Below, in pieces: positions 63,901 through 64,000 of a DNA stretch of 64,000 bases. The notes beneath the pieces were generated by a model, which worked only from the letters and a program-made list of their open reading frames with translations, did not search any database and was not told where the DNA came from. The DNA is from Chrysogorgia sp. JL179-B06 (taxonomy: Eukaryota > Cnidaria > Anthozoa > Scleralcyonacea > Chrysogorgiidae): contig JAYKKM010000428.1 of assembly GCA_035772405.1 (NCBI GenBank), positions 5,620,501-5,684,500 on the forward strand. Direction: 5' to 3'. Made by a program: the position numbers and the translations under genes. Within the stretch, counting starts at the first letter, position 1; each line of letters opens with the position of its first letter.

Positions 63901-64000
63901 ATACAACAGCATTTTTTATAGCCTGTTAAGGATCGTGTGTTTACGTGAACACAAACGTCATATTACGTTTTCCACAAAGTACAAGTTTAACACAAAGTTT

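Overview
The window is eukaryotic and almost certainly metazoan. It is AT-rich, has spliced genes with consensus GT-AG borders, and is packed with palindromic DNA elements. Three protein-coding genes can be rebuilt exon by exon: the 3' end of a HOOK-family adaptor (+ strand, ends at 3242), a complete seven-exon CCDC152-like coiled-coil gene (- strand, 30090 to 21018), and the 3' two-thirds of the AMP-activated protein kinase catalytic alpha subunit (- strand, eleven exons, 63492 to 31799). A class A GPCR pseudogene, a Crypton-like fragment, Penelope-like and non-LTR elements, hAT elements and tRNA-derived SINEs fit an early-branching marine invertebrate. A cnidarian is my best guess, but this is not proven.

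Layout. 1-3242: HOOK 3' exons with a 2.6 kb intron full of foldback elements. 3243-21000: a gene-poor, duplicated stretch. It holds two near-identical copies of an unrecognised single-exon gene (about 297 codons, at 5478 and 17270), a third short fragment of it, an intact-length but frameshifted GPCR (15563-16440), a decayed second GPCR copy (7625-7985), a LINE remnant, and a Penelope-like element (13007-14390) split by a TTAA-flanked foldback. 21018-30090: the coiled-coil gene, preceded by an E2F-like site. 31799-64000: the AMPK alpha gene, whose upstream exons lie beyond the window.

The most striking structural feature is in the 12.2 kb AMPK alpha intron between 55486 and 43281. It carries roughly 590 copies of an 18-bp satellite in two arrays (43775-52312 and 53204-55276). 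A decayed Crypton-like element separates the arrays. The very long open frames across these arrays are artefacts, because the 18-bp unit is a multiple of three.

Across the window I see more than thirty palindromic or terminal-inverted-repeat elements. Several have resolvable target duplications (8 bp for hAT, TTAA for others) and some are nested. Two patterns may be undescribed. First, five foldback elements with unrelated arms share one centre that carries CCCTAACCC motifs. Second, a family of foldbacks and Penelope-derived segments carries hammerhead-ribozyme-like cores. All calls come from reading the sequence alone; no search or folding program was run.
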